Positions 8,315 to 17,297 of a stretch of DNA of 64,000 bases are shown here, one piece after another. The notes beneath the pieces are model-generated. The model saw only the letters and a program-made list of their open reading frames with translations. It made no database searches and was not told the origin of the DNA. Position 1 is the stretch's first letter. Each line of letters begins with the position of its first letter. The DNA comes from Pseudomonas sp. WS 5079. GTDB lineage: Bacteria > Pseudomonadota > Gammaproteobacteria > Pseudomonadales > Pseudomonadaceae. The position numbers and the translations under genes are program-made. The stretch covers positions 310,001-374,000 of the forward strand of contig NZ_JAAQWN010000005.1 of the NCBI RefSeq assembly GCF_012985465.1, in the 5' to 3' direction.

Positions 8315-8609
8315 GGCGCGCGCCAGGTGCTGAAGCACGTCACTGGCCCCACATGTAGCACGTCAACTCCCCAACCTAGACCTGTGGCACGCCAACCTCT
8401 CATGACCGTCGGCGACCCCAGCAGATGCCCGCTCCGACTGAGCCTCATACACCTGAAAGCCCCGTATTCACTGGACCGAACGCCCCTTAAGGCTTGCCGT
8501 GACAACCTTAAAATGCTATGTTGAACTGGGTTTTTTCATGCTGCTGAAGGGCGAAACTTCATCGTTCCAGGCCGGACTTTTGCCATGGGAAAGCCAATCT
8601 CCAGGCGGC

Positions 8610-8632
8610 AAAAAGCCGCCTCATGGGCGGCT
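8610..8632 (-). terminator. Rho-independent terminator of the left (minus-strand) prophage operon
   Basis: Read on the minus strand, AGCCGCC-CATGA-GGCGGCT is followed by a run of U. It lies 127 bp downstream of the methylase stop and would end the terminase-portal-methylase transcript. The bases between it and the methylase (8633-8758) show no gene. Confidence 0.75.
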
Positions 8633-8758
8633 CAATGTTTTGCAGAGAACGTATCGGAGAGTATCGAGGCGATGTGCAGTTAAAGCCTGCCGCGCGAGTG
8701 CCAGCCGGGGTCAATGACCTGTAGGCGCAAGCCGCGATGCTCTACCAATACAGTCTGG

Positions 8759-9553
8759 TCAGAACAGCCCCCCCAGTGCCGCAGGCTCCCAGTTCATGAT
8801 CACAAGCTCACCGCTGACCTCGGCTTTCCCCTGTCGTTGATTCGCCGTGCTGTACCGAATGTCCACCGTTTCAAAGTGAAACCCCTCAAACACCCGCCTT
8901 ATGTCGGGATGATCGTTAATGCTGACCATCACCTTGCCCTTGCAGCGCCGCATGAACTCGGCCATCCGCTCGTAATTCTCAAACGGGAAGTCCACGCCAT
9001 ATCCGGCGGTCTGCCAGTAAGGCGGGTCCATGTAATGAAAGGTGTGTGGCCGGTCATAACGCTCGGCGCATTCAAGCCAGCCCAGGTTCTCAACATAGGT
9101 GCCAGACAGCCGTTGCCAGGCTGCTGACAAGTTTTCCTCGATCCGCAGCAGGTTGATAGCCGGTCCAGTGGTGGCGGTACCGAAGGTCTGCCCGCTGACC
9201 TTGCCGGCGAAGGCATGGTGCTGCAGGTAGAAAAACCGGGCAGCCCGTTGGATGTCGGTGAGGGTTTCCGGCCTGGTCATCTTCTGCCATTCGAACACCT
9301 GGCGGGAGCTGAGCGCCCACTTGAACTGGCGCACGAACTCTTCCAGGTGGTTCTGCACAACCCGGTACAACGTCACCAGGTCGCCGTTGATATCGTTGAG
9401 GACTTCAACGGGCGCCGCCTGGGGCCGCATGAAGTAAAGCGCGGCACCACCGGCAAAAACCTCGACGTAGCATTCGTGAGGTGGAAACAGTGGAATTAGA
9501 CGATCTGCCAAGCGGCGCTTGCCGCCCATCCACGGGATTATTGGTGTGCTCAT
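8759..9553 (-). CDS. D12-class DNA N6-adenine methyltransferase (Dam-like)
   Basis: 264 residues. Motif I-like 'PWMGGKRRLADRL' (AdoMet binding) near the N-terminus, 'FAGGAAL' around residue 33 and catalytic 'DPPYW' near 174 place it in the D12/Dam family that methylates adenine at N6. The ATG at 9553 is preceded by AAGGA with a 6-nt gap; the longer TTG form is unlikely. It lies downstream of the portal gene on the same strand, between cos and portal. In phiCTX that slot carries the cytotoxin gene. Phage Dam enzymes commonly protect phage DNA from host restriction or change regulation; target sequence unknown. A second, diverged D12 enzyme is encoded at 41349-42200. Confidence 0.9.
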   Translation of the reverse strand: MSTPIIPWMGGKRRLADRLIPLFPPHECYVEVFAGGAALYFMRPQAAPVEVLNDINGDLVTLYRVVQNHLEEFVRQFKWALSSRQVFEWQKMTRPETLTDIQRAARFFYLQHHAFAGKVSGQTFGTATTGPAINLLRIEENLSAAWQRLSGTYVENLGWLECAERYDRPHTFHYMDPPYWQTAGYGVDFPFENYERMAEFMRRCKGKVMVSINDHPDIRRVFEGFHFETVDIRYSTANQRQGKAEVSGELVIMNWEPAALGGLF

Positions 9554-9709
9554 AAGTGATCCTTGTTTCGACAATTGGATTCGCTTAGGCTTCGCACCCC
9601 CTGCGCAGTGGGGCGAGGCCTTGGTTGGAGCACTCGGCGTGTTCGAGTGATTCAGCGTCGAGCTGGTGTTAGCGCACCGGCTCGTCGCCTCGTTTACTGC
9701 GCGGGGGTA

Positions 9710-10729
9710 CTACTCCCCCGATCCTTGATTAAAGGGCTTGAAGCGCACGACCTCCTCGCCTACCCAATCATTGAGTAGAGCCAGCCGTGTCTGAATCGGC
9801 TCAAGCTCCAGGGTGGCCCAGACCTCCCCCGCTTCCTTCGGCGAGCCAAAGCCCCCCGCGTTTTTCGGCACGATGCCCATCAGCTGTGGATAGACCCGCA
9901 ACGCCGCCAGCACATCGCCCTGGGTCTGATCCTTGATTGAGTTGAATTCGTCCTTCGCCGAAACCTCGCTCACGGGGATCAACTGAATGCCTTCCTTCTT
10001 CCCGTTCGGCGCGTACACAAACAGGTTGCGGAAGTTGCCAGGCCCTTTGGAGTTTTTCAGCGCCACTCGCAAGTCTTCGATGTCGGATTCGTTTTGTGCC
10101 GCGTCCGTCATATAGAGGATGAAACCGGCATGGCTGCCGTTCTCGTAATACTTGCGGCGGAACAACGTCGCCGACTGGTTCAACAGCGCGGATTGCAACG
10201 CACACAGCCATTCCGGCAAACCATAAATTTCCTGATGCAGATCCAACTCACGCAAGTGGAAAACACTGCCCTGGTCAAACTCATGCTCATTCTTCCAGCC
10301 CTGCACTTGGAAAAAGTGCCCGTCCTTCCCTACCCGCATATACTTCGCCAGTGCGGGCTTCAGCGCTACAGTCGTACCCAGCAATGACCGCCGCGCCTCC
10401 ACATACCCATTGCCCAGTGCCAAGTAGTCCTGGGCGTACTGGTCAAACGCCTCACGGCTCAGCAGCTTGTGAGGAATGAACGTGCGGGTCAGTTGGTTGC
10501 GCTTAAACCGAAGCCCCGAGTCGAGATGAACACTGGCCTTAACCGACCGGGCCAGCCCATCCAGCGACAACGGTGGCTCATACCAACGCCCGTTAAACCA
10601 GCACTCCAGCGAGTCGAATATCTCCCTGGCCGACAACACTGACTCCGGCTCGCCGAACGTGAACGCCACCGATTTGTGGTCACTCACCGCCTGCTCCGTG
10701 GCAACCGCCACCTCATTGTCTGTACTCAT
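9710..10729 (-). CDS. Q: Phage portal protein (P2 gpQ family)
   Basis: 339 residues, close to P2 gpQ (344). The portal dodecamer sits at one head vertex, serves as DNA channel and binds terminase. Typical features are 'VFHLRELDLHQEIYGLPEWLCALQSALLN', 'RRKYYENGSHAGFILYMTD' and 'PQLMGIVPKNAGGFG' in the family order. The ATG at 10729 overlaps the terminase stop as TGATG, so translation is coupled; the reading frame also allows a TTG one codon earlier. The 156-bp gap behind it (9554-9709) contains GC-rich hairpin-forming sequence and no gene. Its position opposite the scaffold-capsid operon is the normal P2 arrangement. Confidence 0.93.
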   Translation of the reverse strand: MSTDNEVAVATEQAVSDHKSVAFTFGEPESVLSAREIFDSLECWFNGRWYEPPLSLDGLARSVKASVHLDSGLRFKRNQLTRTFIPHKLLSREAFDQYAQDYLALGNGYVEARRSLLGTTVALKPALAKYMRVGKDGHFFQVQGWKNEHEFDQGSVFHLRELDLHQEIYGLPEWLCALQSALLNQSATLFRRKYYENGSHAGFILYMTDAAQNESDIEDLRVALKNSKGPGNFRNLFVYAPNGKKEGIQLIPVSEVSAKDEFNSIKDQTQGDVLAALRVYPQLMGIVPKNAGGFGSPKEAGEVWATLELEPIQTRLALLNDWVGEEVVRFKPFNQGSGE

Positions 10730-12489
10730 CAAAAAAGCTCCATCCGCCCGGTATTGGCAGCCGTCTGCCCTTCGAGCGGTTCGTGGTGTAGTGCATGGAA
10801 AAGGGCCCAGGCCAGGTCGGCGTGGCCGGTTGATTCGCTACGCCCAGCGGTATAGGTAAATTGCCGGCCGCTGGCGGTGATGGTTTTGCGGATGGCCATC
10901 AGTGATTGCGCGAAGTCCGTCCAGCCGGCGTCGAACTCCAGCCGGCCCTTGTTGATCACGTCATAGGCCTTCATCACCAGGCGTGACTTCACCTCTGGCG
11001 AATAGCTGAATGTTGTCAGTCCGGGGAAGAATTGCCGCACCAGCTGCGCCACGCCGGAGCCCATGCCTGTTACATCGATGCCGATGTAGGTCACCCAATA
11101 TCGTTGGGTCACCATGCGGATGGATTCGGCCTGCGCCGCGAAATCCATGCCACGGAACTGGTGACGCTCAAGCACCCGGAACTTACCGCCTGGCACCATC
11201 GGCGGCGCCACGACCACCAGACCAGAGCTATCGCCCGTTTCGGCCGGGTCATAGCCCAACCACACCTGGCGGTCGGCAAACGGGCGCGGCGCCATCGGTT
11301 TGTAGTCCTCGGCCCAGTCAACCCAGCTGTCCACCATGCATGACTGCAACATCGACAGAGGGAAGATGCTCGCCCCGTCATCCACAAACTGGCACATCAG
11401 CAGGTTCTGGAACGCCTCGGCGTCGTACTCCTGACGCAGTTCCTCAAGGTCAAACCGGTCACAGCCTCGCTGCTCGGCGTCCAAAATCGTGACGATCTGG
11501 CGCCACACCTTGTCCTCGCACAGCCGCCCCTGTTGCAGGGCATCGTGGGAAACATCCACAGAAATTCGGTTGGCGGCGGGTTTGCCTTTGTTGAATCGCT
11601 CCCCTGTCCAGAACGTGTAAGCCTCATGGGCCATGCTCGACGGGGTGCTGAAATAGGTGCGGCGGTACTGTTTCTGCATCGCCATACCCGAGGCTACTTT
11701 GTTCAGTTCCTTGAACTTGAACGTCCAGAAGAATTCGTCGAAGTAGAAATTGCCGTGGTAGCCCTGGGCGGTTCGGGCGTTGGTACCCAGGAAGTGCAGC
11801 TCGGCGCCGTTCGCCAGCGTAATGGGATCACCGGTCAACTCGACGCCGACCACTTCCCTGGCAAAGGACTGAATGTACGACTTGAAAATGTGAGCCTGAT
11901 TCTTCGACGCCGACAGGAAGATCTGGTTGCGCCCCGTGGTCAGCGCATCAATTAACGCCTCCCGAGCGAAGTAGAACGTCGCCCCGATCTGCCGGCTTTT
12001 CAGGATGGCCCTGGTGCGCTGATTGCCAGCCTTGTACCAATCCAACTGATAGCCGAAGCACCCATCGATAAACGCCTGAGTGAGCAGCTCGATATGCTCT
12101 TCGCTGAACTCGTTGCGGCTCGGCTTTTTCTTCGGCCCGCTGTTGCGGTCATTCAGTTTCGGATTTAACTCAGCCTCGGTACCGCCGCCCTGGAACCGCT
12201 CAATACGGGCCTGGCGCTCCAGTTGCCGGTGGAGCAGGTCAATTTCCTTGAAATCGCCGCTGCTCTTGCCGTCTTTCAGGATCAACTGCACCAACCGCGC
12301 TTCCAGAGCGCCACCAATGCGTTCTACGTTATCCGCACGGTCCCACTCGTCACGGGCCTTCCAGCTATGGACGGTCTTCTCTTTTTCGTCCAGGTATTCG
12401 GCAATTTCGGTGATGCGCCAGCCTGTCCAGTACAAAAACTTGGCCTGGCGACGGTTATCACGGACGGGAATTTCAGCGAGAGCATTCAT
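10729..12489 (-). CDS. P: Terminase large (ATPase) subunit (P2 gpP family)
   Basis: 586 residues, P2 gpP is 590. An N-terminal helix-turn-helix-like part ('WRITEIAEYLDEKEKTVHSWK') is followed by the packaging ATPase with 'LKSRQIGATFYFAREALIDAL' (Walker A variant) and 'FYFDEFFW' (Walker B), and a C-terminal nuclease-like part with 'WLGYDPAETGDSSG' and 'GIDVTGMGSGVAQLV'. It cuts at cos and drives DNA into the prohead together with gpM. ATG 12489 is chosen because it gives the family length; the frame is open to a GTG at 12579. Transcribed divergently from the scaffold gene, with a shared Ogr-type dyad between them. Confidence 0.94.
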   Translation of the reverse strand: MNALAEIPVRDNRRQAKFLYWTGWRITEIAEYLDEKEKTVHSWKARDEWDRADNVERIGGALEARLVQLILKDGKSSGDFKEIDLLHRQLERQARIERFQGGGTEAELNPKLNDRNSGPKKKPSRNEFSEEHIELLTQAFIDGCFGYQLDWYKAGNQRTRAILKSRQIGATFYFAREALIDALTTGRNQIFLSASKNQAHIFKSYIQSFAREVVGVELTGDPITLANGAELHFLGTNARTAQGYHGNFYFDEFFWTFKFKELNKVASGMAMQKQYRRTYFSTPSSMAHEAYTFWTGERFNKGKPAANRISVDVSHDALQQGRLCEDKVWRQIVTILDAEQRGCDRFDLEELRQEYDAEAFQNLLMCQFVDDGASIFPLSMLQSCMVDSWVDWAEDYKPMAPRPFADRQVWLGYDPAETGDSSGLVVVAPPMVPGGKFRVLERHQFRGMDFAAQAESIRMVTQRYWVTYIGIDVTGMGSGVAQLVRQFFPGLTTFSYSPEVKSRLVMKAYDVINKGRLEFDAGWTDFAQSLMAIRKTITASGRQFTYTAGRSESTGHADLAWALFHALHHEPLEGQTAANTGRMELF

Positions 12490-12536
12490 GGCGCAGATGC
12501 TGCCTCGCACGCGCGTGCTGTACCCGCGCCACTCCT

Positions 12537-12555
12537 TGTAAGAACCCGCCCTACA
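12537..12555. promoter_or_regulatory. Ogr-type activator site of the P/O divergent late promoters
   Basis: TGTA-N11-TACA, extended to CTTGTA/TACAAG arms (12535-12557), in the gap between terminase (minus) and scaffold (plus). The same dyad with identical spacing stands before V and before FI. P2 late promoters are activated by Ogr at a TGT...ACA dyad upstream of -35. Because the site is palindromic it can serve both directions. Confidence 0.75.
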
Positions 12556-12644
12556 AGGTCGACTCGTTGCTCGCTGCACGCCAGCTCACGAACATGCCCT
12601 CAACGCAACGGCAGTACGCCGCCACCGCATCGAGGACAGCCCGC

Positions 12645-13496
12645 ATGGCCGCCAGCACTCAACCCACCAAGAAATTCCGCTCCAAGTGGACCCGCATTGC
12701 CGTAGAAGGCGCGACCACCGATGGCCGCATCATCGAGCGGAGCTGGATTGCCGAGATGGCCTCCCAATACAGCCCCAACACCTACGGTGCTCGCATCAAC
12801 TGCGAACACATCAAGTGGTCCTGGCCGGGTGGCGAGTTCGGCGCGTACGGCGACGTATTAGCGCTCAAGGCTGAAGAAGTCGACATTGCGGGCATCAAGA
12901 AACTGGCGCTGTTCGCCCAGCTCGAACCCAACGAAGCACTACTGACCCTGAACAAGCAAGGCCAGAAGGTCTACACCTCGGTCGAGATCCAGCCGAAGTT
13001 TGCCGACAGCAACAAGGCCTATCTGGTCGGCCTCGCCATCACCGACACCCCCGCCAGCTTGGGCACCGAAGCACTGAGCTTCAGCGCACAACACGGCACT
13101 TTGGCCGGTCGCAAACAGGACAAAGACAACCTGTTCAGCGCCGCCGAAGAAGCCGAACTCGAATTCGAAGAAGTCACCGACCAGCCGAGTGCTTTTGCAG
13201 CAATCAAGGCCAAGCTCGGTGAGTTCATCAAACTGAGCAAGGACAAAGAGGGCAAGGACGCCACCACTTTCTCCGACATCGGTGAAGCCCTGGAAAGCCT
13301 GGTAACCCTCGCCACCCAGCAGGCTGAGCAAGCCGACGCTTCAAGCAAGGCCTTGGGAGATCTGAAAAAGCAGTTCACCAGCCTGGATACCGAGCTGAAA
13401 GAGCTCAAAACCAAGCTCGGCCAAACCGCTGACCACAGCCAGCCACAGCGTCCGCACAGCACTGGCGGCAACGGCACTGTGCTGACCGCTTACTGA
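12645..13496 (+). CDS. O: Capsid scaffolding protease (P2 gpO family)
   Basis: 283 residues, P2 gpO has 284. N-terminal serine-protease-like domain ('KFRSKWTRIAVEGATTDGR', 'YGARINCEHI' containing the conserved His, 'LLTLNKQGQKVYTSVEIQP', 'GLAITDTPASLGTEAL') and a C-terminal alpha-helical, acidic scaffolding part rich in Glu/Lys. It shapes the prohead and cleaves the capsid, scaffold and portal proteins. The ATG at 12645 is preceded by GAGGA; a TTG at 12567 in frame is much less likely and would overlap the promoter. First gene of the O-N-M-L-X-lysis-R-S block. Confidence 0.92.
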   Translation: MAASTQPTKKFRSKWTRIAVEGATTDGRIIERSWIAEMASQYSPNTYGARINCEHIKWSWPGGEFGAYGDVLALKAEEVDIAGIKKLALFAQLEPNEALLTLNKQGQKVYTSVEIQPKFADSNKAYLVGLAITDTPASLGTEALSFSAQHGTLAGRKQDKDNLFSAAEEAELEFEEVTDQPSAFAAIKAKLGEFIKLSKDKEGKDATTFSDIGEALESLVTLATQQAEQADASSKALGDLKKQFTSLDTELKELKTKLGQTADHSQPQRPHSTGGNGTVLTAY

Positions 13497-13541
13497 CCCA
13501 CGGCCCAACACCGACAAGCCTTTTCACCGGAGAACACCCCC

Positions 13542-14594
13542 ATGCGTAAAGAAACACGCTTCGCCTTTGCCGCCCTGGCCGTGCAGATCGCCCTGCTCAA
13601 TGGCGTAGCCAGTGCCCACGAGAAATTCAGTGTTGATCCCAGCATTCAGCAAAAACTGGAAGTTGCGGTGCAGGAATCTGATGGTTTCCTGAAACAGATC
13701 AACATCATTGGCGTCGACGAGCAGTCAGGCGAGGCCCTGCTGCTGGGTGTCAATGGCCCGGTCGCAAGCCGCACGGACACCTCCGGTGGCACTCCCCGCA
13801 GCCCGCTGGGCAGAAGCTCACTGAGCAAAGACGCCTATATCTGCAAGCAGACCAACTTCGACAGCGCGTTCCCCTACGCCCTGCTGGATGCCTGGGCCAA
13901 GTTTCCAGACTTCCAAGTCAAGCTGAGCAACGCGATCATCCTGCGCCAGGCCCTGGACCGCATCATGATCGGTTTCAACGGTACCAGCGCCGCTGCAACC
14001 ACCAACCGCGCCGCGAACCCTCTGCTGCAAGACGTCAACATCGGCTGGCTGCAAAAGATCCGCCTCAGCGCCGATGACCGCGTGCTCGACGCTGCCACCA
14101 TCGGCCCCCGCAAAGTCATCAAGGTTGCGGGGGTAGACACCGTATTCGAGGGTGATTACACCAACCTCGACGGTCTGGTATTCGACGCCATCCAGATGCT
14201 CGACCCATGGCACCGCAACCGCCCGGATCTGCGCGTCATGGTTTCGCGCAACCTGATGCACAGCAAACTGCTGGCAGCCGTGGAAAAGGGTGCTGACTCC
14301 AACCAGGAAGAGAACGCCGCTCAAGAGATCGTCAGCCGCGCCCGATTGGGTGGCCTGCCAGTGGTCGACGCCCCGTTCTTCCCAGACAACACGGTGCTGG
14401 TCACTACCCTCAGCAACCTTTCGATCTACTACCAGAACGGTGCCCGTCGTCGTCACCTGAAGGACGAGCCCGAGCTGGACCGTATCGCCGACTACCAGTC
14501 CTCGAACGAAGCCTACGTCATCGAAGACTTTGGCTTGGTCGCCCTTGTGGAAGGCATCACCGCCGTCAACTACCCAGCACCGACTGAGGCTTAA
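13542..14594 (+). CDS. N: Major capsid protein (P2 gpN family)
   Basis: 350 residues, P2 gpN has 357. Family features include the N-terminal 'KFSVDPSIQQKLEVAVQESDGFLKQIN' segment removed during maturation, 'RTDTSGGTPRSP', 'NIGWLQKIR' and a C-terminal 'DFGLVALVEGI'. GGAG lies 9 nt before the ATG. It forms the shell of the head after cleavage by gpO. Placed between scaffold and small terminase as in all P2-like phages; no truncation is seen. Confidence 0.94.
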   Translation: MRKETRFAFAALAVQIALLNGVASAHEKFSVDPSIQQKLEVAVQESDGFLKQINIIGVDEQSGEALLLGVNGPVASRTDTSGGTPRSPLGRSSLSKDAYICKQTNFDSAFPYALLDAWAKFPDFQVKLSNAIILRQALDRIMIGFNGTSAAATTNRAANPLLQDVNIGWLQKIRLSADDRVLDAATIGPRKVIKVAGVDTVFEGDYTNLDGLVFDAIQMLDPWHRNRPDLRVMVSRNLMHSKLLAAVEKGADSNQEENAAQEIVSRARLGGLPVVDAPFFPDNTVLVTTLSNLSIYYQNGARRRHLKDEPELDRIADYQSSNEAYVIEDFGLVALVEGITAVNYPAPTEA

Positions 14595-14604
14595 GAGGCG
14601 CGCC

Positions 14605-15312
14605 ATGCACCAGACACCTGCCCAACGCAACCAGCTGCGCAAGCGCGCAGCCATTGAGGCCGCCGCAACAGCGCCGGCCACGTCAATGGAAGGCGCCACC
14701 GCCTACGAGCACCAACTTGCCCAGCTGGCACAGCACCGCGCGCGTCTCAAGCAGGTGCAGTCCAACCAGGGCAAAGCTGAGCTCAAGGCGCTACTGATCC
14801 CTGAGTACGAACCCTACGTGCAGGGTGTGTTGGACGCCGGCAACGGTGCTCAGGACGAGGTGCTCACCACCATCATGCTTTGGTGCATTGATGCCGGCGG
14901 CTATCTCGGTGCACTGCAAATCGCCGAATACGTCATCAAGCACGGCCTGAAAATGCCGGATCGCTTCGAACGCACCACCGGCACTTTGATCGCCGAGGAA
15001 ATCGCCGAAGCCGCCCTGAAAGCGCAAAAGGCCGGCGACACATTCCCGCTGGAGATCCTGCAACAGGCCGCACGTATCACCGCCGAGCAAGACATGCCCG
15101 ACCAAGCCCGCGCAAAGCTGCACCTGGCAATCGGCAAAGCGTACGCCGCAAGGGTAACGGACGAAAACCCCGCTGGAATGGAAATTGGCTGGCTTGAAGG
15201 TGCCAAAGAGCACCTGGCCAAAGCCATAGACCTGAACAGCAACTGCGGCGGTAAGAAAGATTTGGAGCGCGTCGAACGGCTCCTCAAGAAATACGCTGCA
15301 CCAAGCAGCTAA
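14605..15312 (+). CDS. M: Terminase endonuclease (small) subunit (P2 gpM family)
   Basis: 235 residues, P2 gpM has 247. Recognised by order and by 'HQLAQLAQHRARLKQVQSNQGKAELKALLIPEY' and 'VLTTIMLWCIDAGGYLGALQIAEYVI', with a TPR-like C-terminus ('KLHLAIGKAYAARVTD'). It provides the cos-cleaving partner of gpP. The ATG at 14605 follows AAGAGG by 7 nt, ten bases behind the capsid stop; the open frame extends into the capsid gene but is not expected to be used. Confidence 0.91.
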   Translation: MHQTPAQRNQLRKRAAIEAAATAPATSMEGATAYEHQLAQLAQHRARLKQVQSNQGKAELKALLIPEYEPYVQGVLDAGNGAQDEVLTTIMLWCIDAGGYLGALQIAEYVIKHGLKMPDRFERTTGTLIAEEIAEAALKAQKAGDTFPLEILQQAARITAEQDMPDQARAKLHLAIGKAYAARVTDENPAGMEIGWLEGAKEHLAKAIDLNSNCGGKKDLERVERLLKKYAAPSS

Positions 15313-15415
15313 CCGAGCGTCCCCACGCACCCCGCCGGCTCGGGGCGGATCGGTCAGGCCGCTCCTCCTGAACGTGAAGCCCCGACCACCGGCGACCTAT
15401 TTTCGAGTGCAGTTC

Positions 15416-15877
15416 ATGAGCGCATTTGTAGCCAGCGGCCCAGTCGCAGGCGGTCATATCAACACCGACCCCTTCTGGCCGTCGATTGACCTGGACCATT
15501 TGCGCGCCACCCTGCGCATCAACGACAGCGTCACCCCGGCCCGCCTGGAAACCGCTGTTATTTCTGCTGCCATCAACCTCAACCGAGAGCTGGCCGGATG
15601 GCGGGAAGCCCAGCAAGCAGCCGGCCACGCCAAGCTGGACGACGTACCCGGTGATCGCATCAATGACGTATCGGTAAAGGCCCACCTCTACCGCCGTGCC
15701 ATCGAAGCAGCTACCGGCGCCGAAGTCTGCGAGCGTTACCGAGACTACAGCGCCACCAACAGTGGCAGCCAGAAGGCCGAAGAAGTCACCCCCACCATCG
15801 ACGACTACCGCCGCGACTTGCGCTGGGCCGTCCGCGACTTCCTCGGCCGCTCCCGTACCACCGTGGAGCTGGTCTGA
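15416..15877 (+). CDS. L: Head completion/stabilization protein (P2 gpL family)
   Basis: 153 residues (P2 gpL 169). 'DPFWPSIDLDHLRATLRINDSVTPARLETAVISAAINLNREL' and 'YRRAIEAATGAEVCERYRDYSATNSGSQKAE' are typical. It connects head and tail on the mature capsid. ATG 15416 chosen over GTG 15374 because it starts at the conserved 'MSAF(V)ASG' part. Its TGA overlaps the ATG of X by one base, so the two are translationally coupled. Confidence 0.9.
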   Translation: MSAFVASGPVAGGHINTDPFWPSIDLDHLRATLRINDSVTPARLETAVISAAINLNRELAGWREAQQAAGHAKLDDVPGDRINDVSVKAHLYRRAIEAATGAEVCERYRDYSATNSGSQKAEEVTPTIDDYRRDLRWAVRDFLGRSRTTVELV

Positions 15878-16089
15878 TGGCCGTCGCCGTCCGCGCCAAT
15901 CAAAACGACACCGTCGATGCCCTGTGCTGGCGTTTCTACGGCCGCACCGCAGGCGTCACCGAAGCCGTCCTTGAGGCCAATCCCGGCCTGGCCGACCACG
16001 GCCCAATCCTGCCGCAAGGCCTTGTCGTCAACATGCCCGAAGCCCAAGCCAGCGCCCCGCAGCGGCAGATGGTGCAGTTATGGGACTGA
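15877..16089 (+). CDS. X: Tail protein X (LysM-like)
   Basis: 70 residues, matching P2 gpX (67). 'AVRANQNDTVDALCWRFYGRTAGVTEAVLEANPGLADHGPILPQGL' is a LysM-type fold found in this family, which is thought to act at the tail hub or in cell-wall contact. The start is overlapped with the L stop (TGATG). Followed by the holin gene after a 45-bp gap. Confidence 0.9.
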   Translation: MAVAVRANQNDTVDALCWRFYGRTAGVTEAVLEANPGLADHGPILPQGLVVNMPEAQASAPQRQMVQLWD

Positions 16090-16134
16090 CAGAGCTGCAC
16101 CCGGACCTTGAACCCACCAACCCTGGACAACGGA

Positions 16135-16458
16135 ATGAAGCGCATGCCTGAACGTCCCGACACCTGGGCCTGGCTCGCCGCCTGGCTCGAACAGAACTGG
16201 CCGACTCTTTACGCCGGAGTCCTCGCCTTGATCATCGCGGCCCTACGAGTCATGTACGGCGGTGGCACGCTGCGGCGCATGCTGGTCGAGGCGCCGCTGT
16301 GCGGCACCTTGGCATTGGCCGCCAGCCATGGCTTGGCCTTGCTCGGCATTCCGATCTCCACCGCACCGTTTTTCGGCGGCGTGATTGGTTTGCTCGGCGT
16401 GGAAGGCACCCGCGCGGTCGCCAAGAAGTTTTTCACCCGCAAGGTAGAACAGCTATGA
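16135..16458 (+). CDS. Y: Phage holin (P2 gpY-like, three-helix)
   Basis: 107 residues with three hydrophobic segments: 'LYAGVLALIIAALRVMY', 'APLCGTLALAASHGLALLGI' and 'APFFGGVIGLLGVEGTRAVA'. It would make the membrane lesion that lets the endolysin out. The start is one of two: ATG 16135 (GGA 7 nt upstream, used here) or ATG 16144; a dual start, as in many holin/antiholin pairs, is possible. The stop overlaps the endolysin start as ATGA. Confidence 0.83.
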   Translation: MKRMPERPDTWAWLAAWLEQNWPTLYAGVLALIIAALRVMYGGGTLRRMLVEAPLCGTLALAASHGLALLGIPISTAPFFGGVIGLLGVEGTRAVAKKFFTRKVEQL

Positions 16459-17297
16459 CCACCCTACGCCACGGCGACCGCTCGCAGGCCGTCCGCACGC
16501 TGCAAAAGAACCTCAACAACCACGGCGCCAAGCTGGACGTGGACGGCAGCTACGGCGACGACACCGAAGCTGCTGTCCGGGCCTATCAGCTCAAGGTCGG
16601 CCTGGTCGCTGATGGCGTGGCCGGCAATAAGACCCAAACCAGCCTGGCCGGTGGTGACTGCGCCAAGCTGCTGCGCAACAACGACCTGACCGCTGCCGCC
16701 GAACGCCTCGGCGTGCCGTTGGCAAGCATCTACGCCATCAACGAGGTGGAATCCAAGGGCAAGGGCTTCCTCGAAAACGGCAAGCCAGTGATCCTGTTCG
16801 AACGGCATATCATGTACCGCCAACTCGCCAAGGTGCGGCACGAAGGCGATGACCCGGCCGAACTCAAACGCCACGCCGACCAGCTCGCCGCCGTCAATCC
16901 CGCCCTGGTCAACCCAAAGTCGGGCGGATACTCCGGCGGTACCGCCGAACACCAGCGCCTGGCCATGGCCCGCCTGATCGACGACACCGCCGCCCTTGAA
17001 TCTGCATCCTGGGGGGCATTCCAGATCATGGGCTTCCACTGGCAGCGCCTGGGCTACACCAGCGTGCAGGACTTCGTGGCGGCCATGAGTGCCAGCGAAT
17101 CGCAACAGTTCGACGCCTTCACCCGCTTCATTGAAACCGACCCTGTGTTGCACAAGGCGCTAAAAGCCCGCAAATGGGCCGAATTCGCCAAGCTCTACAA
17201 CGGACCGGACTATCAGCGAAACCTCTACGACGTGAAGCTACAGCGCGCCTACGAACGGCACGCCGACTGCGGTTGCGGGCAAGGGGTAGCGGCATGA
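16455..17297 (+). CDS. Endolysin: PG-binding domain plus N-acetylmuramidase
   Basis: 280 residues. Residues 1-65 form a PG_binding_1 domain ('LRHGDRSQAVRTLQKNL', 'DGSYGDDTEAAVRAYQ', 'DGVAGNKTQTSL'); the rest is an N-acetylmuramidase (DUF3380) domain with 'YAINEVESKGKGFLENGKPVILFERHIM' and 'SWGAFQIMGFHWQRLGY'. It degrades peptidoglycan at lysis. It differs from P2 gpK, which is a small endolysin without a binding domain; this type is common in Pseudomonas phages. ATGA coupling to the holin upstream and to a small gene downstream. Confidence 0.92.
   Translation: MTTLRHGDRSQAVRTLQKNLNNHGAKLDVDGSYGDDTEAAVRAYQLKVGLVADGVAGNKTQTSLAGGDCAKLLRNNDLTAAAERLGVPLASIYAINEVESKGKGFLENGKPVILFERHIMYRQLAKVRHEGDDPAELKRHADQLAAVNPALVNPKSGGYSGGTAEHQRLAMARLIDDTAALESASWGAFQIMGFHWQRLGYTSVQDFVAAMSASESQQFDAFTRFIETDPVLHKALKARKWAEFAKLYNGPDYQRNLYDVKLQRAYERHADCGCGQGVAA

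Noticed and set aside
8003..8524. Open frames of 159-173 codons on both strands over the AGTAAY cluster and cos
   Set aside because: Both frames run over the repeat cluster and cos, are Pro/Arg/Ser-rich without domain, and lack a good ribosome-binding site. A minus-strand gene cannot be fully excluded.
8711..8760. tRNA-like string (GGTAGAGCATC on the minus strand)
   Set aside because: No acceptor stem, anticodon stem or T arm can be paired around it.
13818..14699. 293-codon minus-strand frame opposite the capsid gene
   Set aside because: Shadow of the major capsid gene; no domain and wrong orientation for the operon.
16080..16151. 23-codon frame between X and the holin
   Set aside because: Starts inside X and overlaps the holin start; too short to support without other evidence.
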